DNA of 64,000 nt from CAVVPY01 sp963750295 (lineage in GTDB: Bacteria > Actinomycetota > Actinomycetes > Mycobacteriales > Jatrophihabitantaceae): contig CAVVPY010000002.1 in the NCBI GenBank assembly GCA_963750295.1, positions 21,906 through 85,905 on the forward strand. Direction: 5' to 3'. Made by a program: the position numbers and the translations under genes. How positions within the stretch are numbered: the stretch's first letter is position 1; each line of letters begins with the position of its first letter. Below the pieces are notes generated by a model, which was given only the letters and a program-made list of their open reading frames with translations, was not told where the DNA came from and ran no database searches. Shown here piece after piece: positions 36,979 to 45,380 of the stretch.

Positions 36979-37014
36979 GGCGGAGTGCCGGCTCGCAGCA
37001 GCCGGCACTCCGCC
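36979..37014. terminator. 15-bp perfect hairpin between convergent genes
   Basis: GGCGGAGTGCCGGCT (36979-36993) and AGCCGGCACTCCGCC (37000-37014) pair exactly around a 6-nt loop. It separates the DUF1416 stop from the convergent DsrE gene and should serve both. Confidence 0.85.
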
Positions 37015-37042
37015 ATCAGCAGGCCGGAGAACCGGGTGCGGA

Positions 37043-37420
37043 TCAGTAGACGAGCGCCTGGACGTCCGGCGCGAGGACCTCGTCGACGAACGACGCGCTG
37101 CCCGCGATCCGCGCCCCGTCCACAGGTCGGCCTCGGTGATGCCGCGCCTGGCGCGCGCACTGGGTGCACACGGTCAGCGTCCCGCCGGCAAGGACGGCGT
37201 CGCGCAGCTCGGCCAGCGGCGCCGAGTGCGGCAACTGCATCGCCTCGGCGCGTCCGGGTAGCGCGAACCAGGTGGCCTCGCCGGTGAGCCACAGCGAGAC
37301 CTGCGCGCCCGTAGCGAGCGCGGTCGCCGCGACCGTGAACGCCTGCATGCACCGTTCAGGTTCATCGGCGCCGGCCGTGCATTTCACCACCAGGGAGCGG
37401 GTCACGGCCTCTATTGTCAC
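37043..37420 (-). CDS. DsrE-family protein
   Basis: 125 residues, a DsrE/F-like fold tied to sulfur relay. Visible are SLVVKCTAGADEPERCMQAFTV, LWLTGEATWFALPGRAEAM, the cysteine pair VCTQCA and ARIAGSASFVDEVLA. A pair of compensating indels near 37125-37155 seems to scramble about ten residues (RRGITEADL expected) while the frame recovers. Starts at GTG 37420 or 37405. Its neighbours (sulfurtransferase, DUF1416) support a sulfur role. Confidence 0.8.
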   Translation of the reverse strand: MTIEAVTRSLVVKCTAGADEPERCMQAFTVAATALATGAQVSLWLTGEATWFALPGRAEAMQLPHSAPLAELRDAVLAGGTLTVCTQCARQARHHRGRPVDGARIAGSASFVDEVLAPDVQALVY

Positions 37421-37425
37421 CGGTC

Positions 37426-37524
37426 ATGGAGACCGCCTACCTCGTCGTCCTGATCGTCGCCTTTCTGGTGACAGCGGCCGTGGCGTCGGTCGCTCTGGCG
37501 AGACTGCTCGCCGGCCCCCGGTGA
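37426..37524 (+). CDS. 32-residue single-helix membrane protein
   Basis: ATG 37426 to TGA 37524. It is almost wholly one transmembrane helix: TAYLVVLIVAFLVTAAVASV, then ALARLLAGPR. The stop overlaps the GTG start of the nitrobindin-like gene (GTGA), good evidence that it is translated. It is divergent from DsrE with only 5 nt between starts. Function unknown; it could recruit the next protein to the membrane. Confidence 0.6.
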   Translation: METAYLVVLIVAFLVTAAVASVALARLLAGPR

Positions 37525-38036
37525 GCGACGACACGGCCGATCTGCGCACCGGGCCACCCCTGCACGACGCGCTGCTCGCCGTGCTGCCCCTGGTCGGGAC
37601 GTGGTCGGGCAGCGGCACGGGTATCGCACCGAGTGGCGAGGACTTCCGTTCGGCCAGCGGCTGTCCTTCGTCCACGACGGCCGCCCGTTCCTCGCCTACG
37701 AGTCGCGGGCCTGGATCGTCGGACGCGGACGGGGCGATCGTGCGCCAGGCGTGGCGCGAATCGGGGTTCTGGCGGATCGGGCCCGGGCAGGACGACCTCG
37801 AGGTCGTGCTCGCCTCCAACACCGGCCAGGCGCTGATCTACACGGGGACCGCGGGTGATCAGCGGTGGGAGATCACGACGGCGTCGGCGGTGCCGACCCC
37901 GACGGCCAAGGTCGTGGACGCCGAGCGCCGGCTCTACGCGCTGGTGGACGACGAGCTCGTCTACGTCACCGAACTTGCGCCGGCGGGACGCCCGCTCGCC
38001 CCGCACCTGAATGCGCGGCTCACCCGCGACCGGTGA
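37521..38036 (+). CDS. Nitrobindin-like heme protein (FABP-like barrel), two indels
   Basis: Ten-stranded beta-barrel related to Rv0813c and THAP4 nitrobindin, which binds heme and reactive nitrogen species. Family marks: LVGTWSGSGTGIAPSGEDF at the N-terminus, VRQAWRESGFWR, NTGQALIYTGTAGDQRWEIT, and LAPHLNARLTR at the end, where the His is the expected heme ligand. A -1 indel near 37650 and a +1 near 37727 put RFGQRLSFVHDGRPFLAYESR in another frame. About 171 residues. Coupled to the small membrane gene. Confidence 0.85.
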   Translation: MSDDTADLRTGPPLHDALLAVLPLVGTWSGSGTGIAPSGEDFRSASGCPSSTTAARSSPTSRGPGSSDADGAIVRQAWRESGFWRIGPGQDDLEVVLASNTGQALIYTGTAGDQRWEITTASAVPTPTAKVVDAERRLYALVDDELVYVTELAPAGRPLAPHLNARLTRDR

Positions 38037-38040
38037 TCCT

Positions 38041-38709
38041 TCACCCGGCCGTGAGGCCGGGCAGCGGCGCATCCGGGTCGAGGACGAGGCCGAGAGCGCG
38101 CACCGTCCGATCGATGATCAGCCAGACCTGATCGGTGAGGTCTTCGGTCAGCGTCGCGCGGGTGACGTCGCGGTGGTCGAGCCACCAGGCCGCCGTCGCG
38201 TCGACCATGGCGACCACGCCGACGATGACCCGCTCGGCCGGGGCCGCCTCGAGGTCGAACACCCGCAGGTAGCGACGCAGCACGTCGGTGAGCTCGGCCG
38301 CGAACATGGCCTTCGCGTCGTCTGCGGCGTGTGACCCGGTACGCGCGACGGCGTAGCTGTGCTGGGCGAGGAACCGGTACAGGTTCGGATGCGCCTCGAT
38401 CCAGCCGAGGTGCTCGCTGATCGCGGAGTGGATCACGTCGCGGGCCGAGCCGGGGGTCGCCAGACCGGCCCGGATCGACGTGGCGATCTCGTTCGCGACG
38501 TGGCGCGACACGGCGAGGTCCAGGGCCGGCTTGCCGTCGAAGTGGCGGTACACGTGGGTGCGCGGGACGCCGGCGACTTCGGCGATCTGGCCGGTCAGCG
38601 CGTCCGGGCCGTGCTCCTCGATCGCCCGGATGGCCGCCGCGATGATCGCCGCGCGCCGCTCGCGGCGATGCGGCTCCCACCGGGTGGAGCGACCGTCTTC
38701 GTGCGGCAT
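38041..38709 (-). CDS. TetR-family repressor beside AurF-like oxygenase
   Basis: 222 residues from ATG 38709 (an upstream start at 38766 would cover the operator). Helix-turn-helix: ALTGQIAEVAGVPRTHVYRHF. The ligand domain includes TAAWWLDHRDVTRATLTEDL. Divergent from the diiron oxygenase gene across an inverted repeat, so it probably represses both. Intact. Confidence 0.88.
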   Translation of the reverse strand: MPHEDGRSTRWEPHRRERRAAIIAAAIRAIEEHGPDALTGQIAEVAGVPRTHVYRHFDGKPALDLAVSRHVANEIATSIRAGLATPGSARDVIHSAISEHLGWIEAHPNLYRFLAQHSYAVARTGSHAADDAKAMFAAELTDVLRRYLRVFDLEAAPAERVIVGVVAMVDATAAWWLDHRDVTRATLTEDLTDQVWLIIDRTVRALGLVLDPDAPLPGLTAG

Positions 38710-38739
38710 GCGGCCCAGGGTAGGGCGACACGCCGGTTC

Positions 38740-38764
38740 GACAAGGTATGTGTGACAGCTTGTC
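38740..38764. promoter_or_regulatory. TetR operator candidate
   Basis: GACAAG (38740-38745) and CTTGTC (38759-38764) are inverted arms in the 139-nt gap between the TetR and diiron oxygenase genes. Flanking bases are partly symmetric. A second small palindrome, ACCTTGTACGAGGT, lies at 38786-38799. Confidence 0.5.
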
Positions 38765-38848
38765 AAGGCAAGAACTAGCTGCTACACCTTGTACGAGGTA
38801 CTTGGCGATCGATCGGACGCCGGACAGCGAGTGGAGAGGAGTGGCCCG

Positions 38849-39760
38849 ATGACAGCGGTCAGCGCACACGAGGATCAGCAGGCGGCGCGCACGAAGACGG
38901 CCGAGCGGCTGCTGAAGTCCTCGGCCCGCAACTCCTACGACCCGCTGCTCGACATCGACTGGGATGCCCCGGTCGAGACCTGGACCTGGCGTACCTGCCG
39001 TTCGAGCGCGTGTCGCTGTACGGCACCGAACTGTGGGACGGCCTGAGCCACGCGCAGCGCATCGAGCTCTCGAAGCACGAACTGGCGAGCATCGCCGGCA
39101 CCGGACTGTGGTTCGAGATCATCCTGATCCAGTTGCTGGCCCGCTACGCCTACGACCAGGACCCGCAGTCGGCGCACACGCACTACGCGCTGACCGAGAT
39201 CGGCGACGAGACCCGGCACATCATCATGTTCGCCAAGGCGATCGAGCGGCTCGGGTGTCCGACCTACCGTCCGCCGCGGCTCGTGCACCACCTCGCCCGG
39301 CTCTACAAGGCGACCGCACGCGGACCCGCGCTGTTCGCTCCGGTCCTCGTCGCCGAGGAGATCACCGACCGGCTGCAGCGCGAGACGATGAACGACGAGT
39401 CGGTGCACCCGCTCGTGCGCATGGTCAACCGGATCCACGTCGTCGAGGAGGCGCGCCACGTCCGCTTCGCACGCGAGGAAGTCGCCCGGCTAGACGCCGC
39501 GGCTCGGCCCGATCGGCAAGCTGGTCGCCAACACCACGTCCGCGCTCGTCGCTGCCGCCGTGGTGAGCGTGCTGATCAATCCCAAGGTCTACGAATCGGT
39601 GGGCCTGGACCCGAAGCAGGCGGCGAAGGTCGCGCGCAACAACCCGCACCACCAGCAGACCCGGCGCTGGATGGCCGAGAAGATCATGGCCTTCCTGGAC
39701 GAGCAGGGCATGGTGTCGTGGACGTCGCGGCCGATCTACGAGCTGGTGAGCCTGCTCTGA
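38849..39760 (+). CDS. AurF-like diiron oxygenase, two indels
   Basis: Member of the AurF/p-aminobenzoate N-oxygenase family of carboxylate-bridged diiron enzymes, about 303 residues. Metal ligand motifs: ELSKHELASIAGTGLWFEI, EIGDETRHIIMFAKAIERL (E..H), VAEEITDRLQRETMND and HVVEEARHVRFAREEV (E..H). A -1 indel near 38990 hides LDLAYLPFERVSLYG in the next frame, and a +1 near 39504 precedes LGPIGKLVANTTSALVA. Substrate unknown; relatives oxidise amines or fatty acids. Probably induced through the divergent TetR. Confidence 0.85.
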
Positions 39761-40078
39761 CCCGTCCGCGTCCGGACGTGGTTCGGCCCCCGAGCCGGTC
39801 CGCCGGCTGCGCTGCAGCGGGCAGGTCGGCTGGACGGGCCGACGGCTCGGGGGCCGGGTAGCTGCCTGGAATTGCTCGCCGCGGTCCACCACGAATCGGG
39901 GTGGGCCGAGGAGCGGGCAAGTGCCACGCAATGTCCTCTGGGATCCAGAACGATCCAGCGGCTAGCGGACAGCCACCTCACGTGTCCTATAGGTATACAA
40001 GCCTGGACCACCCCCTCTCTCGTGTCCTTTTACCGTACGGGTGAGGAGTGCGACCGGCAACGGGTTTGGCGAGCTCGC
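39761..40078. other. Intergenic stretch holding one long hairpin
   Basis: No convincing gene. CGGCCCCCGAGCCG (39784-39797) and CGGCTCGGGGGCCG (39843-39856) are exact 14-bp inverted arms with a 45-nt loop, likely the terminator of the oxygenase gene. The remaining 220 nt before the convergent aminotransferase show lower GC (TATAGGTATACAAG near 39989) but no ORF with coding character. Confidence 0.6.
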
Positions 40079-40937
40079 TCAGAACCCTGACAGGCGACGG
40101 ATCTCCCCCACCAGGGGCAGCCTTCGCGCCCGCGCCCTGCCGTCGAGTTCGGCCACGTCGACCGGTCCCCGCAGGCTGCTGATCACGAACACGGCGTCGG
40201 CGTCATGCAGGTCGTCGACGGTGGCCAGGGTGTGCGCCACGGTCCATCCCGCGGCCGCGGCCCGGTCGAGCAGGCGGGCGACCGTGGTGCCGCCGAGGAT
40301 GCCGGTCGGCCCGGTGGGCGTCGTGTGCAGGGTGCGCCCGATCGACCACACGAGCGAGCCGGTGGGCGTCTCCAGGACGTGTCCGTCCGCGCTGACCAGC
40401 ACCGCGTCGTCCGCACCGCGTCGTGCGGCCTCGCGCTGGGCGGCCATGTTCACGGCGTAGGACAGCGTCTTCACCCCACCGAGCAGCCAGGGGGTCGCGT
40501 CGAAGGCGGTCGAGGTGAACCCGCGGGCCAGGGTGATCGCCCGGACGCCGTCGCGGCGGTGCGCGCGGGTACTCGGCGGGCACGTCGCTGATCGTGAGGA
40601 ACCCGGTCGCTTCGCCGGCCGCCTCGCTGCCGCGGGTGAGGACGAGCTTCAGCGCCGGCCTCGCCAGGGACGTCCCACGCCCGCGCCGCGAGCGCGATCA
40701 GGTCGCTGCCAGGCGGCGACGGTCGAAGGCGATGGCCAGGGCTTCGGCCGAGCCCGCCATCCGGTCCAGATGCGCGTCCACCTTGTCAACGGTGCTCTGG
40801 CCGGACTGGTCGGTGACGATGCGCAGGCCCTCGAAACAACCGTCGCCCCGGGTGAGGCCCCAGTCGTCGGCGCGCACCACCGCTGTGGCCGGATCGACCA
40901 CTCCGCGACCGAGCATCGCCACGAGTCGCACGGCCAC
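40079..40937 (-). CDS. Class IV aminotransferase (PabC/BCAT-like), frame-broken
   Basis: PLP enzyme of the aminodeoxychorismate lyase / branched-chain aminotransferase fold. N-terminal part: VVRADDWGLTRGDGCFEGL and DAHLDRMAGSAEALAI; then LIALAARAWDVPGEAG and LVLTRGSEAAG in other frames; then LGGVKTLSYAVNMAAQREA with the PLP lysine (K in GVKTLSYA) and GTTVARLLDRAAAAGW. Breaks near 40708, 40650 and 40568. Length about 285 residues after repair. Start GTG 40937. Divergent from the Fur gene with 27 nt between starts. Whether it makes PABA or serves amino acids is open. Confidence 0.78.
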
Positions 40938-40951
40938 CGGGCCACGATACC

Positions 40952-40957
40952 TACGAT
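40952..40957 (+). promoter_or_regulatory. -10 box of leaderless fur-like gene
   Basis: TACGAT ends 7 nt before ATG 40965, so transcription would begin at the start codon. This decides between ATG 40956 (inside the box) and ATG 40965. Confidence 0.45.
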
Positions 40958-40964
40958 GGGCGCC

Positions 40965-41411
40965 ATGGCAGGCCACGCCCACGAGTCGCACGGCGAGCGC
41001 GAACTGGCCACGCGCCTGCGCGCGCGGGGCATGCGGGTGACGGCCCAGCGCGAGCAGGTGCTGGCCGCGGTGCGCGAACTGAACCACGCCACGCCGGAGC
41101 AGATCAACGATGCGGTCACCGGCGTCGACCTGACCACGGTCTATCGGACCCTCGAACTGCTCGAGGAACTCGGGCTGGTCCGGCACGCGCATCTCGACCA
41201 CGGCGCCCCGGCCTACCGTCCGGTCGAGGACGATCACGTGCACGTCGTGTGCCACACCTGCAAGTCCGTGATCGACGCGCCGGCTGATCTGGTCGAGGCC
41301 CTCGAACAGCGGTTGGCGACGAGCGCGGCTTCGTGGTCGATCGCTCGCATTTCACGGTGTTCGGCCGGTGCCGAGCCTGCTCGGAACGAAACCGCGACCG
41401 TCCCGCGCTAG
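40965..41411 (+). CDS. Fur-family metal-responsive repressor, frame disturbed near the end
   Basis: Winged-helix repressor of about 145 residues. DNA-binding domain: RLRARGMRVTAQREQVLAAV, HATPEQINDAV and DLTTVYRTLELLEELGLV. The dimer domain has HLDHGAPAYRPVEDDHVHVVCHTC with the metal-site histidines and CxxC. The expected end ERGFVVDRSHFTVFGRCRAC lies in the next frame after a lost base near 41323, and a second break near 41395 would restore the stop at 41411. Fur or Zur cannot be told apart here. Confidence 0.82.
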   Translation: MAGHAHESHGERELATRLRARGMRVTAQREQVLAAVRELNHATPEQINDAVTGVDLTTVYRTLELLEELGLVRHAHLDHGAPAYRPVEDDHVHVVCHTCKSVIDAPADLVEALEQRLATSAASWSIARISRCSAGAEPARNETATVPR

Positions 41412-41418
41412 GGCAGAC

Positions 41419-42402
41419 ATGGACTTCGTCGTTGCAGATCGCGGTGTGGACAAGGGGTTGCCGTGGCACTTCGGCGACCCGCTTCGCGAGCAGCGCGCGC
41501 TGGCCGAGGGGGCCGGCCTGGTCGATCGCTCCAACCGCGACGTGGTCCAGGTGTCGGGACCGGACCGCCTGCCGTGGCTGCACTCCATCTGCTCGCAACA
41601 TCTGAGCGGCCTGGCCGACGGCGACGCGACCGAGGCCCTGGTGCTGTCACCGCACGGGCACGTCGAGCAGCACTGGCAGGTCAGCGAGCTGGACGGGGTC
41701 ACCTGGCTCGACACCGAACCCGGTGCCGCCGGCACCGTGCTCGACTACCTGCAGATGATGCGCTTCCTCAAGCGGGTCGAGCTGGTCGACGTCAGCGCCG
41801 ACTGGGCGGTGTGGACCCTCGTCGGCCCTGCCAGCGCGGCCGTCCTGGGCGGTGCCGGGCTACCGGTGCCCGCACTCGGCCGGGTGCAGCAGCTGGCCGG
41901 TGGCGGGTTCGTACGCGGCATGCCCGCCGATGCGGTGGACCTGGTGCTGCCACGTGCAACGGCCGCCACGGTCGTGGAGCGGCTGCGGGCGGCCGGCGCC
42001 GATCGGGCGGGTACCTGGGCCTACGACGCGCTTCGCGTCGAGCGACGCCGACCGCGGCTGAACTTCGAGACCGACCATCGCACGATCCCGCACGAGGTGG
42101 GCTGGATCGGGACGGCCGTCCACCTGGACAAGGGCTGTTACCGCGGCCAGGAGACCGTGGCGCGGGTCCACAACCTCGGCCGGCCGCCGCGCCGGCTGGT
42201 GCTGCTGCACCTGTCCGGTGAGGCCGACGAGCTGCCCCCGCCCGGGACGCCCGTCGAGTCGGGCGGTCGCGCGGTCGGGTTCCTGGGCACCGCCGTGCAG
42301 CACCACGAGCTCGGCCCGGTGGCGCTTGCCGTGCTCAAACGGGCCTTGACCGCGGACGCCGAACTGACGGTTGCCGGGACGGCTGCCCGCATCGACGACT
42401 GA
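41419..42402 (+). CDS. YgfZ/GcvT-like folate-binding protein
   Basis: Folate-dependent protein that helps assemble or repair iron-sulfur clusters, related to the T-protein of glycine cleavage. 327 residues from ATG 41419. Signature KGCYRGQETVARVHNLGRPP (residues about 235-254, essential Cys) and LSPHGHVEQHWQV near residue 80. Intact. Starts 7 nt after the Fur gene, so probably one transcript. Confidence 0.92.
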   Translation: MDFVVADRGVDKGLPWHFGDPLREQRALAEGAGLVDRSNRDVVQVSGPDRLPWLHSICSQHLSGLADGDATEALVLSPHGHVEQHWQVSELDGVTWLDTEPGAAGTVLDYLQMMRFLKRVELVDVSADWAVWTLVGPASAAVLGGAGLPVPALGRVQQLAGGGFVRGMPADAVDLVLPRATAATVVERLRAAGADRAGTWAYDALRVERRRPRLNFETDHRTIPHEVGWIGTAVHLDKGCYRGQETVARVHNLGRPPRRLVLLHLSGEADELPPPGTPVESGGRAVGFLGTAVQHHELGPVALAVLKRALTADAELTVAGTAARIDD

Positions 42403-42640
42403 CCGGACCGTTCGTTGCACCGTGAGCGAGCTACTGTCCCGGGAAGTACCAATTCATACCACTTTGTCCAACTGGAGTTGCTCGCCGGCGAATGCAATGA
42501 CACGATCGTGGCCGCGCATGACATGACCTGGTCGGCTCAACTTGCCGTGGACGACGCCGATGACGTCGACGAGGTCGTATCCTGGTGCGGCTGTGCACGT
42601 TGAACCGGTCGGGATCCCCCGACGCCGCTGGAGGCTGTTG

Positions 42641-43195
42641 ATGCGCAAGTCTGCAAAGGGAACTGCGATTGCGACCTGCGCTGCCCTGGTGGCGGCAATG
42701 ATCGCAACCGTCGTCGCGATGCTTCACGCCACGAGCGCGACAGCTGCGACCTACCCCCCCACCACCTGCGCGACGATCTCGGTGAGCACCACGACACCTC
42801 ACGTCGGCGAAGCGATCGCGGTCACCGGGGCGAACTTCAAGCCGAACGTCACGGTCACGCTGAAGCTGACGCCCGCCGACGAGATTGTCGGCACGCCGCG
42901 CACGGACGCCGACGGCAAGTTCAGCACCACGATCACCATGCCGGCCGATTCTGAGGGCAACCAGTTGCTCTCGGCTGTGGGCGAGCCCAAGGTCTGCCCG
43001 GCCGACCCGATCCACCTCGTTGTCTCCGGTAACGGGGGCTCGAGTTCCAGCGGCGGGGGCGGAGGCGGTCAGCCGCCGGCCATGACGGGTCTCGACGTCG
43101 CGCTGCTGATCGGTATCGCGCTCGCCCTGCTCGGGGCAGGCGTGCTGTTCACCCGCGGCGGCAAGCACCGGCGCCGCGCGCCGTCACGCAGCTGA
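42641..43195 (+). CDS. Secreted surface protein with C-terminal membrane anchor
   Basis: 184 residues. Signal peptide 1-35 (basic MRKSAKGT, AALVAAMIATVVAML, TATAATYP). One Ig-like beta domain follows (SVSTTTPHVGEAIAVTGANF, VTVTLKLTPADEIVG). Then a Ser/Gly run (SSSSGGGGGGQPP), PAMTG, a hydrophobic helix ALLIGIALALLGAGVLF and a basic tail RGGKHRRRAPSRS. The PAMTG-helix-Arg layout is like a sortase signal but not a standard LPXTG or LAXTG. Ribosome site GGAGG lies 7 nt upstream. A strong terminator follows. Confidence 0.75.
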   Translation: MRKSAKGTAIATCAALVAAMIATVVAMLHATSATAATYPPTTCATISVSTTTPHVGEAIAVTGANFKPNVTVTLKLTPADEIVGTPRTDADGKFSTTITMPADSEGNQLLSAVGEPKVCPADPIHLVVSGNGGSSSSGGGGGGQPPAMTGLDVALLIGIALALLGAGVLFTRGGKHRRRAPSRS

Positions 43196-43212
43196 CGGTC
43201 ACCCACGACGCC

Positions 43213-43245
43213 ACGAAGCCCCGTCCGGTTCGGACGGGGCTTCGT
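43213..43245 (+). terminator. 15-bp hairpin terminator
   Basis: ACGAAGCCCCGTCCG and CGGACGGGGCTTCGT pair exactly around GTT, 18 nt after the surface protein stop. Confidence 0.9.
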
Positions 43246-43286
43246 CGTGTCGTGACCGAACGTGACGAGGGTCGCTAGCTGTGCGC

Positions 43287-43315
43287 TTGCAATAGTTAGC
43301 AGGACGTCCGACAAT
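43287..43315 (+). promoter_or_regulatory. Promoter of the XRE gene, leaderless
   Basis: -35 TTGCAA (43287-43292), 17-nt spacer, -10 GACAAT (43310-43315). The GTG start at 43322 lies 7 nt past the -10, so the message would begin at the start codon. Confidence 0.65.
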
Positions 43316-43321
43316 GGACGA

Positions 43322-43738
43322 GTGATACCCGAGCGATCGAAGGAGCAGGCCAAGCGCAGCAGCGCCGCCATCGGAGAATTCATCCGTGAGCAGCGCGAAC
43401 AGGCGCAGGTCTCGCTTCGTCAACTCGCCCGACTGGCGGGGGTGTCGAACCCCTACCTCTCGCAGATCGAACGCGGACTGCGCAAGCCCAGCGCGGACAT
43501 CCTGCAGCAGATCGCCAAGGGACTACGGATCTCGGCCGAACAGCTCTACATCCGCGCGGGGATCCTCGAGTCCCACGTCGGCAGTGCTGAGGTCGTGGCG
43601 GCGATTCTGGCCGACCCCGAGCTCGCCGAGCGCCAGAAGCAAGTGCTCATCGACATCTACGAATCGTTCTGCCGCGAGAACGCCGCTATGGGCGCAAGTA
43701 CCGCCACACCGACCGAACCCACCACCACAGAGGAGTGA
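43322..43738 (+). CDS. XRE-family transcriptional regulator
   Basis: 138 residues from GTG 43322. The helix-turn-helix is SLRQLARLAGVSNPYLSQIERG with KPSADILQQIAKGL next; the C-terminal part (VVAAILADPELAERQKQVLIDIYESF) is a short helical domain. It corresponds in order and form to mycobacterial Rv0474. The HBHA gene follows immediately. It probably regulates itself and the adhesin gene, inferred from position. Confidence 0.9.
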   Translation: MIPERSKEQAKRSSAAIGEFIREQREQAQVSLRQLARLAGVSNPYLSQIERGLRKPSADILQQIAKGLRISAEQLYIRAGILESHVGSAEVVAAILADPELAERQKQVLIDIYESFCRENAAMGASTATPTEPTTTEE

Positions 43739-43743
43739 CGACC

Positions 43744-44320
43744 GTGTCGATCACCAGTGACATCCGCAACTACGCCGACTCGGCGCTGGAGCAGGGCAAG
43801 CACGCCCTGGACCAGGCCCAGGCCCAGCTCAACGACGTGACCGGCGACGTGACCACCCGGGTCAACAAGCTCGCCGACACCGCCAAGGACAACGTGTCCG
43901 GCATCAGCACCAAGGCCTCAGCGGTCGCGGGCGATCTGCGCACGCAGGCCGAGAAGGTGCTTCCCCTCGACGCGATCAAGTCCGCGGTCGAGCCGTACCT
44001 GGCCCACGCCCGTGAGTACGCCACCGGCGTGTCCGACCGCGCGACCGGCGTGTACCGCTCGCTCACCAGTGACAAGCGCGTCGCCAAGGTCGTCGACTCG
44101 GCCGAGGCCGTCGTCGGCAGCGTGACCGAGGTCGTGCAGGAGCGCGTCGTCAAGCCCGTCATCTCCCTGACCGGGCTCAACAAGTCCAGCGCCAACGGCG
44201 ACCCGCAAGCCGGCCGCCAAGCCGGCCGCCACGCGGCCCGCGCCGAAGCCGGCCACCAAGCCGGCCGCCAAGTCGACCGCTCGCAAGGCGCCGGCGAAGA
44301 AGGCCACCACCAAGGCGTAA
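43744..44320 (+). CDS. HBHA-like heparin-binding surface protein, one indel before tail
   Basis: About 191 residues. Long alpha-helical coiled-coil region (SDIRNYADSALEQGKHALDQ through VVDSAEAVVGSVTEVVQE) followed by a Lys/Pro/Ala-rich tail. In the given sequence the tail reads as Gln/Arg-rich because of one extra C near 44211; removing it gives PKPAAKPAATRPAPKPATK and ends KATTKA, the classic heparin-binding repeat. GTG 43744 is chosen over 43735 because of the AGAGGAG site 8 nt upstream. Family members bind host sugars or, in free-living species, affect aggregation. Confidence 0.85.
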
Positions 44321-44379
44321 GCACGCCGATCCCGGCCGCGAATCGCGCACACGTCAGCGCCGCGGTCACCAGCATCGAT

Positions 44380-44411
44380 CTGCCCCGTCCCGCTCTCGCG
44401 GGGCGGGGCAG
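44380..44411. terminator. 13-bp hairpin terminator after HBHA gene
   Basis: 44380-44392 pairs with 44399-44411 (CTGCCCC with GGGGCAG at the base, one G-U inside), loop of 6 nt. It lies between HBHA and the DUF2516 gene. Confidence 0.7.
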
Positions 44412-44423
44412 TGCCGTGCGTGG

Positions 44424-44735
44424 ATGACTACCCTGGGAGTCGTGGCGATCGTCGACGAGCTCTACTTCTGGACCGACGCAATCCTGTTCTGGGGACTCGC
44501 CGCCCTGCGGGTGTGGGCGTTCGTCGACTGCATGACCCGCAAGGTCGCGGCGTTCCCGGCCGTCGACAAGCTGACCAAGCCGGCATGGGGCGCCATGCTG
44601 CTGGTCGCCGGACTGTTCGGCACGTGGCTGTCGACGCCGACCGGGCCGATCTCGCTGATCTCGGCGGTGATCGCCGCGGTGTACCTGGCCGACGTGCGGC
44701 CCGCGGTGCGCGGGATTACCGGCGGGACGCGCTGA
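44424..44735 (+). CDS. DUF2516 membrane protein
   Basis: 103 residues with three hydrophobic segments: YFWTDAILFWGLAALRVWAF, AWGAMLLVAGLFGTWL and ISLISAVIAAVYLADVRPAV. It matches the DUF2516 family (mycobacterial Rv0476) in sequence and position after HBHA. Function unknown. Its 3' end overlaps the convergent TetR gene by 20 nt. Confidence 0.85.
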   Translation: MTTLGVVAIVDELYFWTDAILFWGLAALRVWAFVDCMTRKVAAFPAVDKLTKPAWGAMLLVAGLFGTWLSTPTGPISLISAVIAAVYLADVRPAVRGITGGTR

Positions 44736-45318
44736 GTCCCGGCATCGACGCGGAGAACACGGCGCCCAGCCCGTCGAGCAGGGTCGCCCCGTCCGGCACC
44801 TGAGCCGGTTCCAGCAGGAACTGCACGGACAGCCCGTCACACACCGCAATGACGAACGAGGCGATCGCCCGGCACCTCGGGCTGTCGGCGGTGCTGCCGT
44901 TACCGAGGGATTCGGCCACCCGCTCGGCGACCATCGTCCGGACGGCGTTGAGGTGGGCCGCCAGTTGGGCATGCAGGATCGGGTCGCGCTGGGCCTGCGC
45001 CAGCGCCTCGACGTAGGCCTGCAGCAGCGCGCGCCGGCCGGGCAACGAGTCGAGCACCGCCGCCCAGGTGGTCCATGCCCGCTCGATCGGGGTCGCAGCC
45101 GGGTCGGCCATCACCAGGTCGCTCAGCTGGGTGGCCCACTCCTGGAACGCGGCTTCGACCGCAGCGTGCAGCAGCGCGGTCTTCGACCCGAAGTGGTAGC
45201 CGATGCTGGCCAGATTCGTCCCCGACTCGGCGACCAGGTCACGGGTGGTGATGTGCGCGTACCCCCGCTCCTCGAGCAGGTGCCGGGCAGCGGCGAGAAG
45301 CAGGTCGCGATGTCCCAC
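44716..45318 (-). CDS. TetR-family repressor beside P450
   Basis: 200 residues. The HTH reads ITTRDLVAESGTNLASIGYH followed by FGSKTALLHAAV. The ligand domain ends SVQFLLEPAQVPDG. Divergent from the cytochrome P450 gene with a perfect palindrome in the 62-nt gap. Likely controls the P450. Intact. Confidence 0.9.
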   Translation of the reverse strand: MGHRDLLLAAARHLLEERGYAHITTRDLVAESGTNLASIGYHFGSKTALLHAAVEAAFQEWATQLSDLVMADPAATPIERAWTTWAAVLDSLPGRRALLQAYVEALAQAQRDPILHAQLAAHLNAVRTMVAERVAESLGNGSTADSPRCRAIASFVIAVCDGLSVQFLLEPAQVPDGATLLDGLGAVFSASMPGLSASRR

Positions 45319-45355
45319 GACGAACAGCGTAGCCGGACCATCTAGACGGATGTCC

Positions 45356-45373
45356 TATACGTGCGTATAAAAT
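45356..45373. promoter_or_regulatory. TetR palindrome overlapping the P450 -10 box
   Basis: TATACG (45356-45361) and CGTATA (45364-45369) form a perfect palindrome with a 2-nt centre. TAAAAT at 45368-45373 is a good -10, ending 7 nt before ATG 45381, so the P450 message is probably leaderless and a bound repressor would block it. Confidence 0.65.
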
Positions 45374-45380
45374 CGTCGGC

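Noticed and set aside
42415..42603. 62-codon ORF before the surface protein gene
   Set aside because: No ribosome site, no conserved features; probably the leader region of the next gene.
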